A stretch of DNA of 64,000 nucleotides from Billgrantia sulfidoxydans (GTDB lineage Bacteria > Pseudomonadota > Gammaproteobacteria > Pseudomonadales > Halomonadaceae). The number at the start of each line of letters is the position of its first letter. The first letter of the stretch is position 1. Of this stretch, positions 46,187 to 54,006 are shown one piece after another. Below the pieces are notes generated by a model. It saw only the letters and a list, made by a program, of their open reading frames with translations. It was not told where the DNA came from and did no database searches. The stretch covers positions 868,001 to 932,000 of the forward strand of contig NZ_CP053381.1 in the NCBI RefSeq assembly GCF_017868775.1, read 5' to 3'. Position numbers and translations under genes: made by a program.

Positions 46187-46702
46187 TCACTCGGCGGCGC
46201 AGACTGCCCGATAGAGGCCGGACTCACGGTCCAGCTCGCGCAGGGCATCGATCTGCGGCTGGCGGCTACCGTTGATGAGCGGCACCAGTTCGGCCGAGGA
46301 GCAGTTCATCAGGTACGGCTGGTGCTCCAGGCGGTCCACATAGTCTTTCTCGAAGCGATACAGAATGAACTCGACCAACGGGTGGTCGTCGGTCTGGCGT
46401 CGCTCCATGCTGCTGTGATCGACCACGCTGAAGCCGACCGTCAGGGGGACGGCGTAGGTCCACGGGCGCCAGAACATCCGGTCCTGCTTGGTTTCGACCA
46501 CCTGCGCCGTCGCCGGCAGCTGATCGCGCTTGTGCTCATACCAGCTGTACTCATGGTTGATCTGATAGCCAAGGATGCCGAGGCCGGCAAAGACCGGGAC
46601 GATCCAGCGGGGCAGCCGCTTGCCGCTCAGGGTGCGCAGCAGAAGTCCGATGCCCGCGGCGCCCAGTCCGGCGAAGACCGCCGCGATCAAGTGCCAAATC
46701 AT
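46187..46702 (-). CDS. Unknown small membrane protein in the acetate-switch cluster
   Basis: This 171-residue protein has two predicted N-terminal membrane helices (about 2-24 and 32-48). A soluble domain follows (YEHKRDQLPATAQVVETKQD, MFWRPWTYAVPLTVGFSVVD), ending with two spaced cysteines (NCSS, AVCAAE). I do not recognise a characterised family. It lies between crbS and the actP-like symporter on the same strand, separated from the latter by a hairpin. The position suggests a link to acetate transport or sensing, which is inference only. Confidence 0.75.
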   Translation of the reverse strand: MIWHLIAAVFAGLGAAGIGLLLRTLSGKRLPRWIVPVFAGLGILGYQINHEYSWYEHKRDQLPATAQVVETKQDRMFWRPWTYAVPLTVGFSVVDHSSMERRQTDDHPLVEFILYRFEKDYVDRLEHQPYLMNCSSAELVPLINGSRQPQIDALRELDRESGLYRAVCAAE

Positions 46703-46722
46703 GTTGGGAGCTTCCTGACAGC

Positions 46723-46750
46723 CATCGGGCTTCCCGAAGGAAGCCCGATG
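46723..46750 (-). terminator. Hairpin after the actP-like gene
   Basis: Twelve perfect base pairs (CATCGGGCTTCC at 46723-46734 with GGAAGCCCGATG at 46739-46750) enclose CGAA, 46 bases after the symporter stop. No T-run follows on the minus strand, so it may attenuate rather than end transcription into the downstream unknown gene. Confidence 0.6.
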
Positions 46751-46796
46751 GGGGATGGGTTCCGGCGCCGGGACGACGCCGGGGTAGGATTATGAC

Positions 46797-48578
46797 TCAG
46801 TGGTCGACCGCCATGCCAGCTCCCTTGGGATAGCGAACGCTCTCCACCAGGTCCTGGATCTCCTGGGGCGGCTCCTGGGTGGCCTTGGAGAGGGCGAAGG
46901 CCACGGCGAAGTTGATCATTGCACCCACCGCACCGATGGAGAGCGGCGAGATACCCAGCACCCAGTTGTCCGGGGTGTCCGGCAGGTTGTTGGTGCCGGG
47001 GATGAAGAACCAGCCCTTGTAGATGAAGATGTAGACCACGGTGAAGATCAGACCGGCCAGCATGCCGCCGATGGCACCGACGTTGTTCACCCGCTTGGAG
47101 AAGATGCCCATCATCAGCGCCGGGAACAGCGAGGCGGCGGCGATACCGAAGGCCAGTGCCACCACCTGGGCGGCGAAACCTGGCGGGTTGGCCCCGAGGT
47201 AGGTGGCCACCACGATGGCAACGGACATGGAGATTCGCGCCGCCAGCAGCTCGCCCTTCTCGGAGATGTTGGGATTGATCGAGCCCTTGATCAGGTCGTG
47301 ACTGATCGCCGAGGAGATGGCCAGCAGCAGACCCGCGGCCGTCGACAGGGCAGCCGCCAGACCGCCCGCGGCGATCAAGCCGATGACCCAGCCGGGCAGG
47401 TTGGCGATCTCCGGGTTGGCCAGTACCAGGATGTCGTTGTTGACGGTCAGCTCGTTGCCTTCCCAACCGCGGTCGGCGAAGTCGGCGCTGCCGTTGTAGA
47501 ACTGGATGCGACCATCGTCGTTCCTGTCCTCGAAGGAGATCAGGCCGGTCTCCTCCCAGGTGCGGATCCAGTCGGGACGATCCTCATAGAGGATGGGGTT
47601 GGTAGCGGCTTCCTCCATGTTCCCGACCTGTCCGGCCATTTCCGGGTAGATGGTGGTGGCGAGGTTCAGTCGCGCCATGGAGGCCACGGCGGGAGCGGTC
47701 AGGTAGAGAAGGCCGATGAAGACCAGGGCCCAGCCGGCGGACCAGCGAGCGTCGGCTACCTTCGGCACGGTGAAGAAGCGGATGATGACGTGGGGCAGAC
47801 CGGCGGTACCGATCATCAGCGTCAGGGTGAACAGCACCATGTTGAGCTTGTTGTCCACGTCCGCCGTGTACTCGTTGAAGCCCAGTGCGGTGACCACTTC
47901 GTTGAGCTTGGTCAGCAGCGGTACGCCGGATTCGACATGACTGGAGAACAGGCCCAGCGGCGGGATCGGGTTGTTGGTCAGCTCCAGGGAGATGAACACC
48001 GCCGGAATGGTGTAGGCGACGATGAGCACGATGTACTGTGCCACCTGGGTGTAGGTGATGCCCTTCATGCCGCCGAGTACCGCGTAGAAGAAGACCACTA
48101 CCGCCGCGATGATCAGGCCGGTGGTGGCGTCGACCTCCAGGAAGCGCGAGAAGGCCACGCCGGCCCCCGCCATCTGGCCGATGACGTAGGTCACCGAGGC
48201 CACGATCAGGCAGATGACCGCGACCAGTCGGGCCTGCTTGCTGTAGAAGCGGTCACCGATGAATTCGGGCACGGTGAACTTGCCGAACTTGCGCAGGTAG
48301 GGCGCGAGCAGCATGGCCAGCAGTACGTAACCACCGGTCCAGCCCATCAGGAACGTCGAGTTGGCGTAGCCGCCGGCGGCGATGAGGCCCGCCATGGAAA
48401 TGAACGAAGCGGCCGACATCCAATCGGCGCCGATCGCCATGCCGTTGGTGACGGGGTGAACCCCGCCCCCGGCAACATAGAAGTCTTTGGTCGAGCCCGC
48501 CTTCGCCCATATCGCGATGCCGATGTAGATCGCAAACGAGCCTCCGACGAAGAGGACGTTGATGGCAAATTGACTCAT
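46797..48578 (-). CDS. Sodium:solute symporter, ActP-like (VC_2705 subfamily)
   Basis: This 593-residue, about 13-helix symporter of the SSS family resembles the acetate permease ActP. Features include GGVHPVTNGMAIGADWMSAA, LAPYLRKFGKFTVPEFIGDR and LSTAAGLLLAISSAISHDLI. A roughly 50-residue insertion (about 330-385, IRTWEETGLISFEDRNDDGR) is typical of the larger VC_2705-type members that pair with a small DUF4212 subunit. That subunit gene lies six bases upstream. Acetate or another short organic acid is the likely substrate, given acs and CrbS/CrbR nearby. Confidence 0.87.
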   Translation of the reverse strand: MSQFAINVLFVGGSFAIYIGIAIWAKAGSTKDFYVAGGGVHPVTNGMAIGADWMSAASFISMAGLIAAGGYANSTFLMGWTGGYVLLAMLLAPYLRKFGKFTVPEFIGDRFYSKQARLVAVICLIVASVTYVIGQMAGAGVAFSRFLEVDATTGLIIAAVVVFFYAVLGGMKGITYTQVAQYIVLIVAYTIPAVFISLELTNNPIPPLGLFSSHVESGVPLLTKLNEVVTALGFNEYTADVDNKLNMVLFTLTLMIGTAGLPHVIIRFFTVPKVADARWSAGWALVFIGLLYLTAPAVASMARLNLATTIYPEMAGQVGNMEEAATNPILYEDRPDWIRTWEETGLISFEDRNDDGRIQFYNGSADFADRGWEGNELTVNNDILVLANPEIANLPGWVIGLIAAGGLAAALSTAAGLLLAISSAISHDLIKGSINPNISEKGELLAARISMSVAIVVATYLGANPPGFAAQVVALAFGIAAASLFPALMMGIFSKRVNNVGAIGGMLAGLIFTVVYIFIYKGWFFIPGTNNLPDTPDNWVLGISPLSIGAVGAMINFAVAFALSKATQEPPQEIQDLVESVRYPKGAGMAVDH

Positions 48579-48584
48579 GCTGGC

Positions 48585-48845
48585 TTACTCCCCGAGGCCG
48601 AACTGCTGGTCGAGCCGATTCATCTTCCAGGCATAGAAGAAGATCAGCACGATGAAGGTCAGGATGGATCCCTGTTGGGCAAACCAGAAGCCCAGGTCGG
48701 TACCGCCGACAGGAATACCTGACAGCAGGGGGCGAAACAGGATGGCGCAGCCGTAGGAGACGAATGCCCAGACGATCATACAGCCGGTTATCAGGCGTAG
48801 GTTCGCCTTCCAATATGCAGTCGCGTTGGATTTGTCATCTGCCAT
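48585..48845 (-). CDS. DUF4212 small subunit of the sodium:solute symporter
   Basis: This 86-residue protein has two membrane helices (LITGCMIVWAFVSYGCAILF and a second near residue 50-70 containing TFIVLIFFYAWKMN). It belongs to the small partner family always encoded next to VC_2705-type symporters. I start at ATG 48845 (MADDKSNATAYW), preceded by GGAGAG; a GTG at 48860 is in frame but would lose that site. It is the first gene of the symporter operon. Confidence 0.85.
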   Translation of the reverse strand: MADDKSNATAYWKANLRLITGCMIVWAFVSYGCAILFRPLLSGIPVGGTDLGFWFAQQGSILTFIVLIFFYAWKMNRLDQQFGLGE

Positions 48846-49540
48846 AGTGATGCTCTCCACTTGTTGTTAAGGTTGGGAAGTCGCCAAGAGAGTTGTTACC
48901 AAGGTCATCAGGGGGAGGCACCAAGCGAGTCGAGCGGTTAGTCGATGACGCCAGCCAGCGCCTGTTGATCCCATGATCCCTGCGGACGAGCCGCACTTCC
49001 CACCACGTCTGGTCATCTATCACCGAGCCGCGTTAATTAGGCGCTTTTTCCCCGATGGCTCATTGGCAATAGTGGTCAATAAAACAGAAAAATAAAATCC
49101 CAGACTTTCGTATCATGAGCAAACTATAATGCTCTTATCTTCATTTTAATTCTTTAAGATCAATGGGTTGGTTTCTTGTTGCATGGCGGGTGCGGTGGTG
49201 CTCCCTTTGGTGATAGGACGATTGTCTAGCCTTGGACTTTTGTCTATGCCTTTCGCCTGTAAGACCAATGTCTAGTTCTAGTGGCAAGCTTTCGAAAGCC
49301 GTTCTCTTTGACGTTGGTCTAGGTTATGTCTGGAAAGTCGGGACTGTTATTCTGCCTCGGTAAGACCGGTTCGATGCGAATGGCGTTGAGCGGGGCGAGG
49401 TGTTTCTACAAGTTCGGGCGACAGGGACGTACATGCCCAGGATGGGTGCTCCCTTGGTACCGCGACCTGCCAGCCAGGCCTCACTTTCCGACTCGTTCGA
49501 GCGCTGACGGCGATGACGGCCGCACCACGAGGGTTACCAC
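48846..49540. promoter_or_regulatory. 695-bp divergent control region of the symporter and DUF294 operons
   Basis: No credible gene lies here. The section 49040-49200 is AT-rich and contains a perfect TATAAT at 49125-49130 on the plus strand but no good -35. The region holds five matches to the acs-promoter motif: TACCAAGGTCATC at 48897-48909 and four GAC-N4-GTCTA sites at 49217-49322. A perfect 12-bp palindrome GCTTTCGAAAGC is at 49288-49299. The size and motif density point to complex regulation of both operons. Confidence 0.6.
49217..49322 (+). promoter_or_regulatory. Cluster of four GAC-N4-GTCTA sites (putative CrbR operators)
   Basis: The sites are GACGATTGTCTAG (49217-49229), GACTTTTGTCTAT (49235-49247), GACCAATGTCTAG (49263-49275) and GACGTTGGTCTAG (49310-49322). 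The right half GTCTA is invariant and the left half GAC completes a dyad across four variable bases. All four are in the same orientation. The last is centred about 33 bp before a -10-like TGTTAT (49345-49350), consistent with activation of the DUF294 gene. Assignment to CrbR is inferred from the identical motif at acs. Confidence 0.5.
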
Positions 49541-51361
49541 ATGGTCGATGTCGATCTTACTCAGCCCCCGTTCTCCTTTTTGAATGAAGAGGGGCGTGAG
49601 CGTGTGCGTCATGGCATTGACCTGGCCTACTTCGATCGCGACGAGATCATTCTGGAGACCGGCCAGCCCGGGGAGTATGTGTTCCTCATCCACAAGGGCG
49701 AGGTGGCCGAGCTGGATACCACCCAGCCGGGAGCCCGCGAGCGGATCGGCCATTACACGGCAGGCGACCTGTTCGGCGCCATCAGTATTCTCAACGGCAA
49801 GAGTCGCTATCGCTTCCGTGCCGAGCAGGAGTGCCTCTGTTACCTGATGCCGAAGGCGCTGTTCCTGCAGCTATGCGACGATTACCCCGCCTTCGCCGAG
49901 TTCTTTCGTCAGACCCTGGCCCACAAGACGCGCCTGCTGACCGAGCAGCGCGCCGAGGGCGGGGTGACCATGGCCGGCTTCATGCTGGCCAAGGTCAGCG
50001 AGTGCATGCGGCCGCCGCTGTGCATGGGGGCGGAGGCGACCATTGCAGAAGCGGTGGCCAGGCTGCACGAGAGCCACGCCGACAGTCTGCTGGTGGAGAG
50101 CGAGCAGGGCGCAGGCATGGTCACCAAGACCGACCTGCTCGAAGCGCTGGTGCTGCAGGGGCGCGAGAAGCAGAGCCCGCTGCGGGACATCGCGCATTTC
50201 GCGCTGGTCACGGTGCGCCCCGATCAATACCTGTTCGAGGTGCTGGTGACGATGACCCGCCACAAGGTGGAGCGAGTGGTTGTCCTCGAGCGGGAATCTC
50301 CTGTCGGCGTGGTCGAGCTGACCGATGTGCTGAGCTATTTCTCCAGCCGCAGTTACGTCGTCAGCCTGCAGGTGGAGCAGGCCGATAGTCTCGATGCCCT
50401 GTTTCGTGCCAGCCGTCGGACCCCCGAACTGGTCAAGGCGCTCATGGCGCAAGGCGTCAAGCTGCGCTTCGCCATGGGCCTGCTGGCGGCACTCAACGGG
50501 CGCATCATGTCCAAGGCGTGGGGTTTCTTGATCGACGAGCGCTATCACCAGGAGAGCTGCCTGATGGTGATGGGCAGCGAAGGGCGTGGCGAGCAGATCC
50601 TCAAGACCGACCAGGACAATGGCCTGATCCTGGCCGATGGTCTCGAATGGCCCGAGGTGGGCGAGCAGATGCAGCGCCTCACCGAGACGCTGATCGAGCT
50701 GGGCTACCCGCCTTGTCCGGGCAACATCATGGTCAACAATCCCGAGTGGGTGGGCTCCGTCAGCCAGTGGCGCGAGCGCATTGCCCGCTGGGCTCGGAGA
50801 CGCGATGGCGATAGCCTGATGAAGCTCGCCATCATGCTCGACTCCCATGCGGTAGCCGGCAACCCGGCGCTGCTCGAGCGGGTTCGCGAAGCGCTGTTCG
50901 AGGAGTGCTCGCGTGACGAACTCCTGCTCTCCTATTTCGCCCGCACGGCGCTGCGCTTCTCCACGCCGCTGACCCTGTTTGGCTCACTCAAGAAGCCCCA
51001 GCACGGCATCGACATCAAGAAAGGCGGCATATTTCCCATCGTGCATGGGGTGCGCACCATGGCGCTGGAGCGGCGTATCAAGCCCACCTCCACGCTGGAG
51101 CGCCTCGAGGCCTTGGCGGCGGATGGCAGGCTGGAGGAGCGCGTCGCCGAAGATCTGGCCGAGGCGCTGTCGCTATTCACCGAGCTGCGCTTGAAACAGC
51201 AGCTCGAACGTCTCGATGGTGACGGCGACGGCAAGAGCCCGGACCGCGTCGTGGTCCAGCAGCTGTCATCGCTGGAGCGCGACCTGCTGCGCGAAGCGCT
51301 GCATATCGTCAAGGACTTCAAACAGAGCCTGTCGCAACGCTATCACCTCGAGTATTCCTGA
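49541..51361 (+). CDS. cNMP-binding/CBS/DUF294 nucleotidyltransferase-like protein
   Basis: This 606-residue cytoplasmic protein has a cyclic-nucleotide-binding-like domain (about 15-130, with GEYVFLIHKGEVAEL). Two CBS domains (about 150-270, TVRPDQYLFEVLVTMTRHKV) follow. Next comes a GlnD-like DUF294 nucleotidyltransferase with GSEGRGEQILKTDQDNGLIL near residue 345, and a C-terminal DUF294_C helical domain. Such proteins are encoded beside acetate symporter genes and DnaQ-like exonucleases in Vibrio and Pseudomonas. The reaction is unknown. GAGGG precedes the ATG, and the exonuclease gene follows 41 bases later. Confidence 0.85.
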   Translation: MVDVDLTQPPFSFLNEEGRERVRHGIDLAYFDRDEIILETGQPGEYVFLIHKGEVAELDTTQPGARERIGHYTAGDLFGAISILNGKSRYRFRAEQECLCYLMPKALFLQLCDDYPAFAEFFRQTLAHKTRLLTEQRAEGGVTMAGFMLAKVSECMRPPLCMGAEATIAEAVARLHESHADSLLVESEQGAGMVTKTDLLEALVLQGREKQSPLRDIAHFALVTVRPDQYLFEVLVTMTRHKVERVVVLERESPVGVVELTDVLSYFSSRSYVVSLQVEQADSLDALFRASRRTPELVKALMAQGVKLRFAMGLLAALNGRIMSKAWGFLIDERYHQESCLMVMGSEGRGEQILKTDQDNGLILADGLEWPEVGEQMQRLTETLIELGYPPCPGNIMVNNPEWVGSVSQWRERIARWARRRDGDSLMKLAIMLDSHAVAGNPALLERVREALFEECSRDELLLSYFARTALRFSTPLTLFGSLKKPQHGIDIKKGGIFPIVHGVRTMALERRIKPTSTLERLEALAADGRLEERVAEDLAEALSLFTELRLKQQLERLDGDGDGKSPDRVVVQQLSSLERDLLREALHIVKDFKQSLSQRYHLEYS

Positions 51362-51402
51362 GGGCGCTAGCGGCTGGGCAGGTAGGTACAGAGGAGGTAG
51401 GC

Positions 51403-52032
51403 ATGTTTCGAGCGCTGCGCCGGGCCCACGATCGTCGGCGTCATGCGGGTGGCGAGTATGGCTGGCTGTTCCGCCCCTACACCGGGGATGAACTCGTCGC
51501 CATCGACTGTGAGACCACCGGGGTCGATACGCGTACTGCCGAGCCCGTCTCCATCGGTGCGGTCAAGGTCCGCGGCGACAGGGTGCTGACCAGCGAGTCG
51601 CTCGACCTGCGCCTCCGGCGCCCCGCCACGCTGACCGGCGATTCCATCCGCGTGCATGGCCTGCGCGGCGTCGACCTGGACGACGGCATCGGCCTGGATG
51701 AGGCCCTGGCAACCCTGCTCGACTTCATCGGCAACCGCCCGCTGCTGGGCTGGCGCCTCGACTTCGACCTGGCCATTCTCAACCGCCAGCTACGGCCGCG
51801 CTTCGGCTTCGACCTGCCCAACAGCGGCATCGACGTGGCGCAGTTGTATCACCGCCAGCAGCGGCGCAGCGTGATGGAGCCCGAGCCGCGTGCGCAGCGC
51901 TTCGAGGCGGTGGCCGAGGCGCTCGGCGTGCCGGTCATGGGGCGTCACACCGCGCTGGGCGATGCCGTGACCACGGCGCTGATGTACCTGCGCCTGGAGC
52001 GGGCGGGGATGCAGGACCGCCGCGAGGCGTGA
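51403..52032 (+). CDS. DnaQ-like DEDDh 3'-5' exonuclease
   Basis: This 209-residue exonuclease has Exo I (AIDCETTGVDT), Exo II (LLGWRLDFDLAILNRQL) and Exo III (HTALGDAVTTALM) motifs of the DEDDh family. An N-terminal extension of about 28 residues (FRALRRAHDRRRHAGGEYGW) precedes it. It resembles the exonuclease domain of Pol III epsilon but lacks the C-terminal part that binds the polymerase. Start ATG 51403 has GAGGAGGTAG upstream. It is paired with the DUF294 gene in many gammaproteobacteria; the shared function is not established. Confidence 0.88.
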   Translation: MFRALRRAHDRRRHAGGEYGWLFRPYTGDELVAIDCETTGVDTRTAEPVSIGAVKVRGDRVLTSESLDLRLRRPATLTGDSIRVHGLRGVDLDDGIGLDEALATLLDFIGNRPLLGWRLDFDLAILNRQLRPRFGFDLPNSGIDVAQLYHRQQRRSVMEPEPRAQRFEAVAEALGVPVMGRHTALGDAVTTALMYLRLERAGMQDRREA

Positions 52033-52116
52033 GTCGCTCCACGGCGTCGCCTCCGGGCGGCGTCGATGGTAGGATGTGCGGCCTCACCCACCGTTCGCTC
52101 TGGCAGTGCCCCGACC

Positions 52117-53049
52117 ATGCAAGACGCCGTCACCTTCGACCCCCGTGCCGTTGCCGATCTCGATACTCCTCAGCAGCAGAGAGAGGCGGAGCCCCCGCTG
52201 GAGCAGCTCGACGCCAAAGGGCGGCGTGAGTTCAACAAGTTGCAGAAGCGCCTGCGTCGCCAGGTGGGCAACGCCATCATCGACTACGGCATGATCCACG
52301 AGGGCGATCGGGTCATGGTCTGCCTGTCGGGCGGCAAGGATAGCTATTCCCTGCTCGAGATCCTGCGCAACCTGCAGCGCAATGCGCCGGTAAACTTCTC
52401 GCTGGTCGCGGTCAACCTCGACCAGAAGCAGCCGGGCTTTCCCGAGCATGTGCTGCCCGAGTATCTCGAGACCACCGGCGTCGAGTACTACATTCTCGAG
52501 CGCGACACCTACTCGGTGGTGAAGGAGAAGACGCCGGAGGGCAAGACCACCTGCGCGCTCTGCTCACGCCTGCGGCGCGGCTCGCTCTACGGCTTCGCCG
52601 AGGAGATCGGTGCCACCAAGGTGGCCCTGGGACACCACCGCGAGGACATCCTCGAGACGCTGTTCCTCAACATGTTCTATGGCGGCAGCCTCAAGGCGAT
52701 GCCGCCCAAGCTGCTCTCCGACGACGGCAAGAACATCGTCATTCGACCGCTGGCCTACTGCCGCGAGGCCGATATCGCCGAGTTCGCAAGGCTGATGGCT
52801 TTCCCCATCATTCCCTGCAACCTGTGCGGCTCCCAGCCGAACCAGCAGCGCCAGGTGGTCAAGGAGATGCTGGCCGAGTGGGAGCGCAAGCACCCGGGAC
52901 GCATCGAATCGATGTTCAAGGCGGTGACCAACGTGGCGCCGTCGCAGCTCGCCGACCGCGAGCTGTTCGACTTCGAGGGGCTCGAGGCCAAGCAGGTCCG
53001 GCTGCGCGAGCGGCGCATCGATGCCCTGAACGTTTCCAACGATAGCTGA
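52117..53049 (+). CDS. ttcA: tRNA 2-thiocytidine(32) synthetase TtcA
   Basis: TtcA thiolates C32 of some tRNAs using ATP and an iron-sulfur cluster. The PP-loop SGGKDS is at residues 71-76, and the cluster-linked cysteines are in CALC (146-149) and CNLC (234-237). [14 protein letters not shown] upstream of the loop and [19 protein letters not shown] near the end are family blocks. I start at ATG 52117, giving 310 residues; an ATG at 52066 would add 17 residues. In many relatives ttcA neighbours fnr, as here. Confidence 0.93.
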   Translation: MQDAVTFDPRAVADLDTPQQQREAEPPLEQLDAKGRREFNKLQKRLRRQVGNAIIDYGMIHEGDRVMVCLSGGKDSYSLLEILRNLQRNAPVNFSLVAVNLDQKQPGFPEHVLPEYLETTGVEYYILERDTYSVVKEKTPEGKTTCALCSRLRRGSLYGFAEEIGATKVALGHHREDILETLFLNMFYGGSLKAMPPKLLSDDGKNIVIRPLAYCREADIAEFARLMAFPIIPCNLCGSQPNQQRQVVKEMLAEWERKHPGRIESMFKAVTNVAPSQLADRELFDFEGLEAKQVRLRERRIDALNVSNDS

Positions 53050-53069
53050 GTCGCGTCCGGTGGCGAATC

Positions 53070-53105
53070 GAAGAGGCCCGCCTGGCTAGCCAGGCGGGCC
53101 TCTTC
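53070..53105. terminator. Perfect 36-bp palindrome between ttcA and fnr
   Basis: Sixteen base pairs (53070-53085 with 53090-53105) enclose CTAG, so the whole 36 bases are a perfect palindrome. It lies 20 bases after the ttcA stop and 35 bases from the fnr stop and probably ends both transcripts, though only TCTCGTTT follows on the plus strand. Confidence 0.8.
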
Positions 53106-53140
53106 TCGTTTCGGGGTCAGCGCGCGTGGGATCGACCGCT

Positions 53141-53887
53141 TCAGTGGTCGTCGTGGGCCTGGGCCACCAGCGCCTCGAGGTTGAGGATGTTGACCTCGCG
53201 ACCGGAGACCTCGACCAGCCCCTGCTGCTGGAAACGCCCGAGAATGCGGCTGACCGTTTCCACGGCCAGGCCCAGGTAGTTGCCGATATCGGCCCGCGAC
53301 ATGGAGAGGCGGAAGCTGTAGGGCGAGTAGCCGCGGCGGCGGAAGCGATCCGACAGGCTCGAGAAGAAGCTGGCCAGGCGCTGATCAGCGGTCTTGCGCG
53401 ACAGCAGGCGCATCATCTTGCGGTCGTCGCGCAGCTCCTTGCTCATGCTGCGGTAGAGCTGGCCGCGCAGCTCCGGCAGCTGCTCGGAGAGCTGGTCGAG
53501 CCGGTCGAAGGGGATCTCGCACACGGTGGTGGTCTCGAGCGCGATCACGCTACCGGGGTAGAGCTGCTCGTCGATCCCGTCGAGGCCGACCAGTTCGCTG
53601 GGCAGGTAGAAGTTGGTGACCTGGTCCTCGCCCGAGCCCTCGGTGGTGACCTGCTTGAGGCTGCCGGAGCGCACCGCGAAGACGCTGCTGAAGGCACTGC
53701 CCTGGCGGAACAGCGATTCGCCCTTCTTCAGCGGCGAGCGGCGCCGGATGATGGCGTCGAACTGTTCCATGTCCTCGAGTTCCAGAGCGAGGGGCAGGCA
53801 CAGCGAACTCAGGCTGCAGTTCTGGCAACGGGTTTCATGCAGCAGCGAACGCCGCTTGCCGAGCGCATTGGCTGCGTTGACCGGCAT
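53141..53887 (-). CDS. fnr: Fnr/Anr oxygen-sensing transcription regulator
   Basis: Fnr/Anr carries an oxygen-labile [4Fe-4S] cluster and activates genes for low-oxygen growth. The 248-residue protein has the four cluster cysteines Cys21, Cys24, Cys30 and Cys123. A CRP-like effector domain (about 35-150) is followed by a dimer helix and a helix-turn-helix with ETVSRILGRFQQQG, whose Glu, Ser and Arg are the FNR-type DNA-reading residues. It is encoded downstream of hemN in the cbb3 region, as in Pseudomonas. AGGAGGTGGAG precedes the start. Confidence 0.95.
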   Translation of the reverse strand: MPVNAANALGKRRSLLHETRCQNCSLSSLCLPLALELEDMEQFDAIIRRRSPLKKGESLFRQGSAFSSVFAVRSGSLKQVTTEGSGEDQVTNFYLPSELVGLDGIDEQLYPGSVIALETTTVCEIPFDRLDQLSEQLPELRGQLYRSMSKELRDDRKMMRLLSRKTADQRLASFFSSLSDRFRRRGYSPYSFRLSMSRADIGNYLGLAVETVSRILGRFQQQGLVEVSGREVNILNLEALVAQAHDDH

Positions 53888-53898
53888 GCTCCACCTCC

Positions 53899-53912
53899 TT
53901 GATCGTCGTCAT
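53899..53912 (-). promoter_or_regulatory. Partial Fnr/Anr box at the fnr transcription start
   Basis: TTGATCGTCGTCAT (plus strand) matches TTGAT-N4-ATCAA in one half fully and in the other only partly. A promoter candidate TTCACC/CATAAT (minus strand, 53946-53941 and 53924-53919, spacing 16) would place the start of transcription over this box, a position for self-repression. The match is weak. Confidence 0.35.
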
Positions 53913-54006
53913 GGAGGCATTATGGAACATTAATGAAGCAGGTGAAATGCCCCTTGCGACCTTTGGCCGCAATTCGATTAGGCCGCCTCGAGCGATTGCG
54001 CCCCGC

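Noticed and set aside
48961..48976. TTGATCCCATGATC as an Fnr/Anr box before the symporter operon
   Set aside because: The right half does not fit ATCAA at the four-base spacing.
49326..49583. 85-codon open frame in the control region before the DUF294 gene
   Set aside because: It overlaps the well-supported start of the DUF294 gene, lacks a ribosome-binding site and has no recognisable composition.
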